From assembly GCA_038889235.1 (NCBI GenBank), contig JAWAHN010000002.1, positions 76,356-140,355 on the forward strand: a stretch of DNA of 64,000 bases, read 5' to 3'. The notes beneath the pieces were generated by a model. The model saw only the letters and a list, made by a program, of their open reading frames with translations. It ran no database searches and was not told the origin of the DNA. Source of the DNA: Candidatus Jordarchaeales archaeon (GTDB lineage Archaea; Asgardarchaeota; Jordiarchaeia; Jordiarchaeales; Freyrarchaeaceae). Position numbers and translations under genes: made by a program. Of this stretch, positions 49,170 to 58,100 are shown piece after piece (within the stretch, counting starts at the first letter, position 1; every line of letters begins with the position of its first letter).

Positions 49170-50939
49170 CTACTTTTTGAGTGTTTCCGCTAGCTTCTCG
49201 AACGGAACGACCTCAACTTTCCATCCAGTGCTCTTCTCAATGGCATTCTTGATGGGAGCCGCCTCCTCCGGAACTATGAGTTTCCTGTGCTTAACTTTCT
49301 TGTCCACATCCTCTCTTTGAATAAACTCTTTCACGATTTCCCCTGTGAGCTTCCCTTCTTTCACCGCTTCGCTGACCGATAATCCGTCAACGTTGATTAC
49401 GAGGATCCACGCATCAATCCGCGCGTCTAGTAACGGTACTTTCACCCTGTAGAAGTCTTTTATGTTATTGGTTACGAGCACAACTGGGGAATTTTCGTTC
49501 GGGTCTCCGACGTATCTAAGACCGTCACGCGGCCTGTACTTGGTTTTCAGGAAGTCTGGAATAGCACTCGAGTCTTTCGGCCCAACGTAGACGTCCCATC
49601 CGCTTGCGTCCTCCAGTTCACCGGCAAATCTTGCTGCGAGTCCAGGTATTATGACTGCCCTATGTCTCACTTTCTCTGCTACCTTATACTCGTTGAGTGC
49701 ATCAGCCATTTTAGCAGCGTTCAACTGTCCTCCAGCCGCAGACGCCTCTACGCCTATACCTCCAGTATCTATTATCACAAGCCAGGCGTCTATCTTGGCT
49801 TGCTCTAGGTCTGACCTAACAACGGAAGCCGTAGATGCATAGTTTGTTGTTATCATTACCGGGCTGTCCTCGTTAGGGTTACCTATCGCGAAAAGTCCAG
49901 GCTCAACAGCTGGGTGTATCCTCGGGTCGGTGTAAATGTTCTGTCTCAGTGTTGCTAGAGCAAGGAAGCTCCACAGTTCCTTGGAGTTTATTATGAGGAG
50001 GTCAGCGTATCTGCAGATAAGGGCCGCTGCTAGGAAGGTCTCCATGAAAGCGGTTTCCAACTTTTCTGCTTCAGTCGCCGCCTCTTTTCCTATCCATAGG
50101 GTCGCTGGAACACCTACCAGCGGCCAGCCAACCGACTTATCTCCCCTCTCTATTGCAGCCCTTCTAAGCATCGTGAAGCTATCTATGGTGTCCGCTAAAA
50201 CTCCTGCACCCCACGCCGTTCCTGGGTCTAACGCCACCTGTATTCCAGCACTCGAGAGTGTAACCGCAAGGGACTTAAGCGTGTCAAGATCCCCGGGAGC
50301 AGCTACGACAACCGGGCACCCTGCTTCGAGTGCTATCTCAGCTACTTCCTTCCAGTTATCTCTCGTCGCAGCGTATAGCAGTGGCTTCCTGTTTTTCACA
50401 ACCTCGACGCCCGCCTTAAGACAAGCTGGATCAAGTGAGCAAAGTATCAGCGGGTAATTCGTATTGTCCGCTACAATCTTCACTGCTCTAGCGAACGTTG
50501 CTGGGTCTCTCGAGACAGACTTGATTGCTATCGCGTCGAGGCGCAGCTCAGCGCCCACTCTGAAAACCGACCAATTGCTTATCAGCTTAACGTTCTTGAT
50601 AAGCTCCTCCTCAGTCATTTCGTCATGTACGCAAACAGCTATAGCCGTTGGATTGAAGTATGTCAGCTCATGCCTGTACATCACTTCTTCTCCGCCTATA
50701 ACCACCTCGTTCCCGTCACCACCGAACTTCACGGGCCTAACTGGCGGTGTAACTAGCTCTTTGAGCTCTTCAAACGCCTTTTTGAACTTTGGATCCGTTG
50801 CCAACGGTTTGCAATTTTCAACCTCTAGCTCGTGCTCGATCAATTTGTAAGCGAAGGCCATGCAGCTATCTAAACCGCACTCACCGCAGTTCGTCTTGGG
50901 AAGGTAATTGTATATGTCTAGCGGTTTTAACCGAGCCAT
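49170..50939 (-). CDS. cdhE: acetyl-CoA decarbonylase/synthase gamma subunit, duplicated C-terminal domain
   Basis: CdhE, the large corrinoid/Fe-S protein, carries methyl groups between tetrahydropterin and the A-cluster. Residues 17-45 hold the 4Fe-4S motif (NCGECGLDSCMAFAYKLIEH, then ENC). A TIM barrel follows (about 100-350), then the C-terminal corrinoid domain with GNPNEDSPVMITTNYA, DAWLVIIDTGG, KVRHRAVIIPGLAARFAGEL and GWDVYVGP. That domain is then repeated (about 475-589): GDPNENSPVVLVTNNI, DAWILVINVDG, KVKHRKLIVPEEAAPIKNAI and GWKVEVVP. This makes 589 residues against the usual 450 or so. It is the last gene of cdhC-cdhD-cdhE. Confidence 0.95.
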   Translation of the reverse strand: MARLKPLDIYNYLPKTNCGECGLDSCMAFAYKLIEHELEVENCKPLATDPKFKKAFEELKELVTPPVRPVKFGGDGNEVVIGGEEVMYRHELTYFNPTAIAVCVHDEMTEEELIKNVKLISNWSVFRVGAELRLDAIAIKSVSRDPATFARAVKIVADNTNYPLILCSLDPACLKAGVEVVKNRKPLLYAATRDNWKEVAEIALEAGCPVVVAAPGDLDTLKSLAVTLSSAGIQVALDPGTAWGAGVLADTIDSFTMLRRAAIERGDKSVGWPLVGVPATLWIGKEAATEAEKLETAFMETFLAAALICRYADLLIINSKELWSFLALATLRQNIYTDPRIHPAVEPGLFAIGNPNEDSPVMITTNYASTASVVRSDLEQAKIDAWLVIIDTGGIGVEASAAGGQLNAAKMADALNEYKVAEKVRHRAVIIPGLAARFAGELEDASGWDVYVGPKDSSAIPDFLKTKYRPRDGLRYVGDPNENSPVVLVTNNIKDFYRVKVPLLDARIDAWILVINVDGLSVSEAVKEGKLTGEIVKEFIQREDVDKKVKHRKLIVPEEAAPIKNAIEKSTGWKVEVVPFEKLAETLKK

Positions 50940-50954
50940 AATGACTCACCTTTT

Positions 50955-52151
50955 CTAAACTCTAGCAGTAACCCAGTTGAGAAGTGGGGGCACCTCCTCT
51001 TTCTTAGAGGACGTGAGGTACTCCACGAACGTCTTGAATATTTGTGCACTCGCTGGGTGAATCATCATGAAGACATCACACCCTACTAGTGACAGTGCTA
51101 GCGCCGTTATAGCCTCCCATATAGGCCCTCTGAACCTCTGGAGACCCCACTCGTCTCCCTTTTTCTTGTCACTCATGTAAGCCTCTCTCGCACCCCAAGC
51201 GTTGGTCGTTCCGGACGAAAGCGGCATCTGTAAGTCTGCATCCCCCTTGAGAGCTGAGAGCCTTATTCTTTCGTACACGCTGAACGAGTACTCCAACCCG
51301 TAGCCTAAAGCAGCCGTGGTTGCGTCCTGCACAATCCTATTTTTAGGCATGCCTGCATCCATTATGAGCTTGTTAAGCTTCTTTTGGTTGTTCACGTCCA
51401 GCTGTGTCCAAGATAGAACGTTGTGCCCATACTTCTTAGCCGCGTCAACTATCCTCTTCCAGTCAAGGTTAAGTGACGCTGAGTTGAGCATCAGTCTTTC
51501 TCCCTCGGAAACCGCAGCAGCAGCCTCGAGAACTTCAGGGTCCTTGTCTGGGTTCCCCGACCCACCTATAAGTATTGGTGTATCGACTGCTTGCAGAACA
51601 TCCTCTACGACTTTGGCCGCCTCTCTAGCAGGCGTGTTCTTAACATATGGGTCTGTGCTTATCAGATGCACTGTTACCAAGTCTGCGCCGAACTCGTTAA
51701 TCGCCTTCTTAGCCCAGTCTGCTGGATCCTCCATAACGTCTCCAAAGTGCTCCACTACAGGCTTCGGAAGGCTTATCGGCATGTCGAAAACGTCGAAAGC
51801 CACGACGGGCCTGTTAGGATTGTTGAACTCAAACCTATAGAAAGCAGGGGCTTTCTCGCCACCGATCTTAATGACCTTCTTACGCGTGCCTCCCTCAGCT
51901 CTAGTAGCTCCAAACTGGACCTCAACTATTTCCCCTGGGTACGACTCAATTGGACGCTCGAATTTTTGCTCGATGAGGGCTGCAGGTATTCTCGCCCTAG
52001 CTGCAGGAGGGAGCGCAGCAGCGAACATTCCTGGTATAACCTTGAGAACCAATTCTTCTGCTTCTATGACGACATCTTCAAGTTCCAGCTCCTCATATTT
52101 TCCAAGAATTTCCAGTATCTTCTTGCCTAGTGCTAATTCGTCTTTAGACAT
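50955..52151 (-). CDS. cdhD: acetyl-CoA decarbonylase/synthase delta subunit
   Basis: CdhD, the small corrinoid protein subunit, pairs with CdhE. The 398-residue TIM-barrel protein contains RPVVAFDVFDMPISLPKPVV, LVTVHLISTDPYVKNTPARE, ILIGGSGNPDKDPEVLEAAA and DVNNQKKLNKLIMDAGMPKN, typical of archaeal CdhD. It starts within the last bases of cdhC (52151) and is followed by cdhE after 15 bases. Works in the carbonyl branch of the acetyl-CoA pathway. Confidence 0.95.
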   Translation of the reverse strand: MSKDELALGKKILEILGKYEELELEDVVIEAEELVLKVIPGMFAAALPPAARARIPAALIEQKFERPIESYPGEIVEVQFGATRAEGGTRKKVIKIGGEKAPAFYRFEFNNPNRPVVAFDVFDMPISLPKPVVEHFGDVMEDPADWAKKAINEFGADLVTVHLISTDPYVKNTPAREAAKVVEDVLQAVDTPILIGGSGNPDKDPEVLEAAAAVSEGERLMLNSASLNLDWKRIVDAAKKYGHNVLSWTQLDVNNQKKLNKLIMDAGMPKNRIVQDATTAALGYGLEYSFSVYERIRLSALKGDADLQMPLSSGTTNAWGAREAYMSDKKKGDEWGLQRFRGPIWEAITALALSLVGCDVFMMIHPASAQIFKTFVEYLTSSKKEEVPPLLNWVTARV

Positions 52152-53566
52152 CAGTCTCCCCTGCTCTTATCGCTTCTCCTAATGATGAGCTTGTCCACTT
52201 TGATCTTCACGTTCTTGAAGATTAACTGCACTCCACCTCCGATGGCAGGCACACCTTCGACTGGAACAACGATCTCCGGCACGACGGCCCCGGTTGTCGC
52301 GGCTTCAGCCGCAGCCTCAGCTTTAGCTGCAGCCTCGACAGCCTTCCACCTCTCAACCACTGGGTGCCCTTTAGCCTTAAGGAACTCCTTAAGTTCCGCA
52401 GTGTTAGATACATCTTTCTCGGTTGCAATTTTGTCTCTAAGATGCTCAGGTATCGCGTCAAGAACTCTTTCCTTGACGTAAGACGGCAGCCATACAACTC
52501 TGTTCCAACCACCTTCAGCCTGCAGGAACTTCGGGCTCCTCATATACTCTATAGCGATGCCGAGGAAGCCCTCAACCTGCTTGCCACCACCAGTCTGGTT
52601 GGCCATTGTTGAGAACGGCAGACCGTTGACTGCAACACCTTGATAATTCCTGTCAACGATACCTATGCCGTCAACCTCTGGGATATAGAACGCTATAGCT
52701 TCAAAGCACCCACAGCTCGTGTGCGGATGCCCAAACATGCTATAGAGGAAAACCCTCTGAATTTCACCAAGAGACCTCTCCTTGGCAGCGGCATTTACCC
52801 CACTGTACTCTCCTACCACTGGGTCAAGCAGCTCACCCTTCTCAACCTTGAAGTTTGGACCCTTCGGGTCAACTCTAGCAGCTGCTCTAGCATCAAACCA
52901 GTTAATGGAACCACAAAGTGACACCCTGTTAGGAGTGATAATACACACGTGCGTCGGTGCGAAGCTCTGGCATAACACGCACCCATAAAACTCCTCCACG
53001 TCCTCATCCTTTAATCCTCTAGCCCTAGCATCTCTCGCCTCGTAGATCTTTAGGGCCTGCTCGTACATCTCCTCAACTTTCTTCGGGTCCGTAATATACG
53101 TCACCTGTATCTTCTCAATGAACGGGAACTCGGCCTTATAGAGCCTTGCCAAAACGCCACCGATCTGCTTGAAGCTATTCAATCCTTTCTTAAAGGAGGA
53201 CTGAGATATGCGGATCCAGATGTCATACCTCTGGTTAAGGTGCATGACCCCCTCAATATAGTTTGTAAACTCGTGTATACGCCTCTCAAGTACCCCTTCA
53301 AGGTCTTTTTCCAATTGCGCCCCTGCAACCTCAACAAGTATGCCAAGCGGGTATGAACCACCTTGTTCCAAGTCCTTTATATCCGGCCCAATTACACTGA
53401 CCCTGCCGTCCTCTATTTCGTTGAGACCTCTCACTTGTACCAGTTCGAACTTGTGTTTGACCTTCGGACCGCCGAACTCTACCTGCATATCTTTGCTGCG
53501 GATTCTCTCTCCTTCGTAGACCGGACCAACATCCACGGGGCATATATCCTTAAACGAGGACGCCAT
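52151..53566 (-). CDS. cdhC: acetyl-CoA decarbonylase/synthase beta subunit (acetyl-CoA synthase)
   Basis: CdhC joins a methyl group, CO and CoA at the Ni-Fe A-cluster. Cluster cysteines are visible in FYGCVLCQSFAPTHVCIITP, VSLCGSINWFDARAAAR and HPHTSCGCFEAIAFYIPE (the CGC motif). About 471 residues with an Ala-rich linker near 410-440. The ATG at 53566 follows GAGGAG; a GTG at 53575 is possible. First gene of the Cdh operon. The CO dehydrogenase subunits CdhA/CdhB are not in the window. Confidence 0.96.
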   Translation of the reverse strand: MASSFKDICPVDVGPVYEGERIRSKDMQVEFGGPKVKHKFELVQVRGLNEIEDGRVSVIGPDIKDLEQGGSYPLGILVEVAGAQLEKDLEGVLERRIHEFTNYIEGVMHLNQRYDIWIRISQSSFKKGLNSFKQIGGVLARLYKAEFPFIEKIQVTYITDPKKVEEMYEQALKIYEARDARARGLKDEDVEEFYGCVLCQSFAPTHVCIITPNRVSLCGSINWFDARAAARVDPKGPNFKVEKGELLDPVVGEYSGVNAAAKERSLGEIQRVFLYSMFGHPHTSCGCFEAIAFYIPEVDGIGIVDRNYQGVAVNGLPFSTMANQTGGGKQVEGFLGIAIEYMRSPKFLQAEGGWNRVVWLPSYVKERVLDAIPEHLRDKIATEKDVSNTAELKEFLKAKGHPVVERWKAVEAAAKAEAAAEAATTGAVVPEIVVPVEGVPAIGGGVQLIFKNVKIKVDKLIIRRSDKSRGD

Positions 53567-53764
53567 GGGCACCACTCCTCTCCAAATTAAGTCCTCTGTC
53601 GTCGAGAAACATTTAAGTTGTCCACTTTTAACTTTTTTTGTTAACTTTTATAACTGGTAGAGGCAACGCTCGGCTCAGGGTGGCTGATGGTTTCTCACGT
53701 ACCTTTCTTATCCGTCGAAAAGCTTTTTGTTGAAAGGTAACGCTTTTCTGATAGGTGTCTTAGG

Positions 53765-54685
53765 TTGTACGACTTAACTGTCATAGGGCATTTAACGATC
53801 GATTTCATATCCCGCTTTGGTGTTAGATTGCGTAAGTCAGTGGGTGGCCCGCCTTTCTACTGTAGTCTCACTGCACGCGCGCTGGGCGCCAAAGTTGCTG
53901 TCGTTTCTAAAACTGCAGTAGGAGAAGACTTGCGTGAATTTTCATCATTGCTGGGTAACGCTGGAATTTCTACTTTCATATTGAGTGGAAAAGCTACGAC
54001 GACGTTTGAAATAGATTACAGGGGAGAAAAGCGCAATCTGAGACTTATATCCCGCGCGGAAAACATTTCGATAAATGAAGTTCCAAGCGAGTCATTAAAG
54101 GCATCAGTGGTGTTGCTCAGCCCCGTGGCTGGAGAGCTAAGTCTAGATTTTGTTAAGGCTCTCCCACGTTACCGTGAAAGTGGTTGTCACTTAATCGCCG
54201 GCGACCTTCAGGGTTTTACGAGAATATTTCACAAGGACGGCAAAATGTCTTTTAGGCGGCTTGAGGAAGATTTCTTCAGTCTCTTCGACATCATTAAGGG
54301 GTCCGAAAGAGAAGTTAAAGCGGTGACCGGTTGTCGCTCAGTTGAAGAAGCCCTAAAACAGATAACATACTTTGGCCCCAAGATAGCCATAGCAACTCTA
54401 GGCGAAAAAGGCGCTCTCGCTCTTTCTGAAGGCTTGCTCTTCCGAGTTCACCCATTGAGACCTGAAAGCGTTGTCGATACGACTGGAGCCGGGGACGCAT
54501 TCATCGCAGCCTTCCTTGTAGGATATGCATGGTCAATGAGCCTAGAAGACTGCTTAAAACTAGCCTGCTCCGCTGCTACGTGTACCGTGGAGAGGAAGCT
54601 TCCTCTTGGCGGTGCAAACAAGGAGTATATCGTGGAGAAAAGCAAGAACGTGCGCATTGAAAAAATATCGCGATTTGAATCATAA
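53765..54685 (+). CDS. PfkB/ribokinase family carbohydrate kinase
   Basis: 306 residues with LTVIGHLTIDFISRFGVRLR, the substrate-loop GGPPFYCSLTARALGAKVAV and the C-terminal signature DTTGAGDAFIAAFLVGYAWS, containing the catalytic Asp and the anion hole. Substrate could be a sugar, a nucleoside or inositol-type compound. TTG start at 53765. A TATA-like TTTTATAAC at 53647-53655 lies in the divergent region shared with cdhC. Single gene. Confidence 0.92.
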   Translation: MYDLTVIGHLTIDFISRFGVRLRKSVGGPPFYCSLTARALGAKVAVVSKTAVGEDLREFSSLLGNAGISTFILSGKATTTFEIDYRGEKRNLRLISRAENISINEVPSESLKASVVLLSPVAGELSLDFVKALPRYRESGCHLIAGDLQGFTRIFHKDGKMSFRRLEEDFFSLFDIIKGSEREVKAVTGCRSVEEALKQITYFGPKIAIATLGEKGALALSEGLLFRVHPLRPESVVDTTGAGDAFIAAFLVGYAWSMSLEDCLKLACSAATCTVERKLPLGGANKEYIVEKSKNVRIEKISRFES

Positions 54686-54806
54686 CACGTCTCTCAATAG
54701 TAGTTCCTCTCAAAACGCCACCATACATCTTTAAAAACTACTAAATAAGGTCGATAAAGTTAGTCTAGTTTAGTTTGAGTTTCATTTATTGTTGGAGGTG
54801 TTTGTC

Positions 54807-55097
54807 GTGATTTGCGTGGAAGAATTCTATGTAGAGGGAGTGCCTGTGATAGGTTTGAAGGTTAATTTGAATCCGCCCTTTCTGATGATTGTTTGCCAGC
54901 GGGGTGTTCTCGCGTGTGGCTATTTTAACATAGAAGTCGCTGAAAAGTTTGGTGTGTCCGCTGCAATAGTCAAGGGTGTTTCATCGTTCGAGGAAATGTT
55001 GAGGGCAAACGTAGTAAGTGTTACATCTAAAGCCAAGGAGCTTGGGGTAACTGAAAACTGCAGTGGAAAGGACGCGGTTCTCCTTTTCTCATTGTAA
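54807..55097 (+). CDS. DUF1805 family protein
   Basis: About 96 residues: EEFYVEGVPVIGLKVNLNPP, FLMIVCQRGVLACGYFNIEV, AEKFGVSAAIVKGVSSFEEM and the closing LGVTENCSGKDAVL. This is the small DUF1805 (YunC-like) family with unknown activity. I use the GTG at 54807, which has GGAGGTG six bases upstream. It stands alone between the PfkB kinase and ProRS. Confidence 0.87.
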   Translation: MICVEEFYVEGVPVIGLKVNLNPPFLMIVCQRGVLACGYFNIEVAEKFGVSAAIVKGVSSFEEMLRANVVSVTSKAKELGVTENCSGKDAVLLFSL

Positions 55098-55209
55098 CCA
55101 TGAAGCTCCTCCTCTGCAACCAGGAAAAAGTACTTAAAAACTATCTTTCTGTTTCTTGGTAGAGTTTGACGGTTAATTCAGTTTATGTGTTTCAGAGAGG
55201 TGCTGCTTT

Positions 55210-56661
55210 TTGGCGAAAGGCGAGGAAACACCACTCCCAAACAAGTACGAGAAATTCAGTGAGTGGTATAACGAGATATTGCAAAGGGCTGAACTAATAG
55301 ACTTACGTTACGGTGTTAAAGGTTTCATTGTTTACAGGCCGAATGCTGCAATGATAATGAGGCAAATTTACCGTTTTTTCGAAGAAGAACTTGACAAGCT
55401 TGGACATGCCCCCTGCGTTTTCCCTGTTGTTATTCCTTTGGAGTACTTCGAGAAAGAGGCTCAGCACATTAAGGGCTTTCTTGACGAAGTGTTCTGGGTC
55501 ACAAAGGCTGGGCGACATGACCTCAACAAGCCACTATTGTTGCGTCCGACATCCGAAACTGCGATGTACCCTCTCTACGCTTTGTGGATTAGGAGCTACA
55601 AAGATCTTCCACTAAAACTATACCAGTCTAACTCTGTATACCGGTATGAAACGAAGGCAACCAAACCCCTTCTAAGAGGGCGAGAATTTTTCTGGATAGA
55701 GACACACTGCGCTCACAGAACCAAGGAGGACGCTGAGCTACAAGTGTTGGAAGATATGAAGGTCATGAGCAGAGCCCTTCATGAGGTCTTAGGGATTCCC
55801 TTCATGCTCTTCGAGCGACCACCATGGGACAGATTCGCCGGAGCCGACAAAACTTACGCTTTCGACGTCCTGCTCCCAGATAAATCCGTACTACAGGTGG
55901 CTACCACGCACATACTCGGAGAGAATTTTTCCAAGGCTTTCGAGATAACCTACAAAGACGAGGATGGAAGACTAAAATACGTCCAGCAAACGTGCTTCGG
56001 AATAGGAATTTCAAGAATACTGGCTACGCTAATAAGTGTTCATGGAGACGAATACGGGCTAATTCTTCCATTCGACGTCGCTCCAACACAAATAGTAATA
56101 GTTCCGATAGTTTTCAAAGAGAACAGGGAAGTCGTTCTGGATAAATGTAAATCTCTCTTCGCGAAGCTCAGAAGCAAAGGATACCGGGTTGTGCTCGATG
56201 ATTCCGAAGAACGCCCGGGAGCTAAATTCTACAAATGGGAGCTTCTAGGAGTCCCCATAAGGATAGAGATCGGTCCAAAAGACATTGAAAAAGGTGTTGT
56301 AACGCTTTTCAGGCGCGATACTAGGGAAAGGATCGTCGTTGCAGAACAAGAGGTTGAAAACAAGATTGCGGAGCTAGGAAAGGAGATCTTGAATGTTTTG
56401 AGGGAACGGGGTGAAAAGTGGCTTAAAGAAAACTTGAAAGACATTAGAAGCAGGGAGGAACTCATGGAGCTAGCGAAGAACGGTGGAATAGGCCGGATGG
56501 CTTTCTGCGGAAGAGAAGAATGCGCTGCCGAAATAAAGATCACAACAGGCGGCTTCGAAGTTAGAGGGGTCATGGTAGGGGAAAAGTGGGGCGACTTAGG
56601 CGCCTGTGCCGCATGCGGCAAGGAAGCAAAACAAATAGTTTACGTTGCCAAGCCATACTAG
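55210..56661 (+). CDS. proS: prolyl-tRNA synthetase, archaeal type
   Basis: Charges tRNA-Pro. The class II motifs are visible: NAAMIMRQIYRFFEEELDKL and CVFPVVIP (motif 1), LRPTSETAMYPLYALWIRSY, and FFWIETHCAHRTKEDAEL (motif 2), plus GIGISRILATLI (motif 3). The C-terminal zinc domain (MAFCGREECAAEIK, LGACAACGKEAKQIVYVAKP) and terminal Tyr mark the archaeal/eukaryotic form. The TTG at 55210 follows GAGAGGTG. Length of 483 is normal. Confidence 0.97.
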   Translation: MAKGEETPLPNKYEKFSEWYNEILQRAELIDLRYGVKGFIVYRPNAAMIMRQIYRFFEEELDKLGHAPCVFPVVIPLEYFEKEAQHIKGFLDEVFWVTKAGRHDLNKPLLLRPTSETAMYPLYALWIRSYKDLPLKLYQSNSVYRYETKATKPLLRGREFFWIETHCAHRTKEDAELQVLEDMKVMSRALHEVLGIPFMLFERPPWDRFAGADKTYAFDVLLPDKSVLQVATTHILGENFSKAFEITYKDEDGRLKYVQQTCFGIGISRILATLISVHGDEYGLILPFDVAPTQIVIVPIVFKENREVVLDKCKSLFAKLRSKGYRVVLDDSEERPGAKFYKWELLGVPIRIEIGPKDIEKGVVTLFRRDTRERIVVAEQEVENKIAELGKEILNVLRERGEKWLKENLKDIRSREELMELAKNGGIGRMAFCGREECAAEIKITTGGFEVRGVMVGEKWGDLGACAACGKEAKQIVYVAKPY

Positions 56662-56748
56662 ACCCCCCTCCAAAGGTAGTTTTGCTTAGATTTTTATGTC
56701 TCTCTGCACTTCTCTATTCCTAAGATTGCTTAGGAGGGTGTGCGATTA

Positions 56749-58082
56749 TTGCTTTTCTTTGCAGATCTTCACATTCACAGCAAATATAGTAGGGGTAGCA
56801 GCTCCAACATGGAGCCTCGCATTCTACGTTCTTTTGCTAAAGTAAAGGGCCTTAACCTATTAGGGACAGGCGACTTCTCCCACCCTAGATGGTTTGCCGA
56901 GTTGAGGGAGAAGCTTGAGGAAGTAGATGAAACGGGCTTCCACACGTTGAAGGAAGGTGAAAAAGACGTTTTCTTTCTGCTTTCGAACGAGGTGAACACT
57001 AGTTTTGAGTTTGAAAATGAGGCTAAAAACATTCACCACGTCATATTAGTCGAAAACTTCGACGTTGCCGAACAAGTGAACGAGGTCTTATCGAAGTACG
57101 GGAACCTTGAAGTCGACGGAAGGCCTTCCCTTAAGTGTTCCCCCGCAGAACTCGTCGAGTCACTCATCCAAGTAGATAGGGACATACTAGTAGTTCCAGC
57201 CCACCTGTGGACGAGTTGGTTCGGGGCGCTAGGCGAACGCGGCTTCAACAGTTTGGAGGACTGCTACGGCGACATGGTAAGACACATATACGCCGTTGAA
57301 ACAGGCCTCAGCTCTGATCCTCCAATGAACTGGAGGCTTAGCGCCCTCGACAAGTATGTCCTGATGAGCAACAGTGACTCACACAGCCCATGGTCCTGGA
57401 GACTTGGGCGGGAAGCGAATGTTTTCGACCTTGATGAGCCTTCATTCCACGAAATTGTTGACGCCATAAGGAGTAGAAATAGGAAAAAGATTGTCATGAC
57501 TATCGAGGTCGCCCCTGAATACGGAATCCCCCTCCACTCCGGAGCGTGGACGTAAAATATCACTATGATGGGCATAGGGGCGACCGCCAGGGACATAACG
57601 GCGTAGATGTATGCATGCACCCAAAGGAAGCTATAAAACTTGGGAACATTTGCCCTGTTTGCGGGAGGAAAATGACCATAGGCGTACAGCACAGGGTTGA
57701 AGAGCTTGCTGACAGGGAGGAAGGTTTTGTCCCTAAAAACTTCATACCGTTCAAAAGATTAATCCCACTCGCCGAGTTGATAGCTGTCGCCTTAGGCACC
57801 GAGAACCTTCACACACAGAAAATTAGAGAGGAGTATGACCGTCTTGTGAACAAGTTTGGGAACGAGTACAAGGTTTTACTGGAGGCCTCGATGGAAGACC
57901 TCCTAAAGGTCACACATCCAAAGATAGCCGAACTCATAATACTCAACAGAGAAGGACGGCTGAAGATAAAGCCGGGATTCGATGGAGTTTACGGCAAAGT
58001 GGTATTAGAGGAGTCTCAAGAGGAAAAGGGTGTGGAACGCCGTGTAAAAGTCGGACAACAGAGTCTCGACAGTTACTTCTAA
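56749..58082 (+). CDS. EndoQ-like PHP-domain DNA repair nuclease, interrupted by a 29-nt insert
   Basis: EndoQ nicks DNA 5' of deaminated bases and abasic sites. The 5' part has the PHP metal motifs FADLHIHSKYSRG, LGTGDFSHPRWF, LLSNEVNTSFE, VPAHLWTSWFG and SNSDSHSPWSWRLG, and ends MTIEVAPEYG. The frame then shifts; the 3' part resumes KYHYDGHR, with the zinc part NICPVCGRKMTIGVQHRVEE and LADR, and ends in a PCNA-binding motif QQSLDSYF. Removing 57527-57555 fuses them as EYGKYHYDGHR, the expected family sequence, about 434 residues. The TTG at 56749 is favoured by GGAGG spacing; a GTG at 56740 is open. Confidence 0.87.
57527..57555 (+). other. probable BHB-like mRNA intron in the EndoQ gene (29 nt)
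   Basis: Central pairs ACG (57521-57523) with CGT (57551-57553) plus a G57524-A57550 step, bulges AA^T (57525-57527) and AA^A (57554-57556) cut after the second base, then CC/GG and a stronger TCCAC/GTGGA helix inside. The 29-nt length exactly corrects the frame. The closing G-A step matches the tRNA-Gly intron of this genome. A plain frameshifting insertion is the alternative. Confidence 0.7.
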
Positions 58083-58100
58083 ACCCGGCACAGCCCCACA

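Noticed and set aside
54315-54657. Minus-strand frames opposite the PfkB kinase
   Set aside because: Antisense shadows of a gene with intact family motifs.
57575-57610. A further in-frame intron in the EndoQ 3' part (21 nt between CATA repeats)
   Set aside because: The extra GDRQGH residues look odd, but no BHB can be drawn and the frame is intact.
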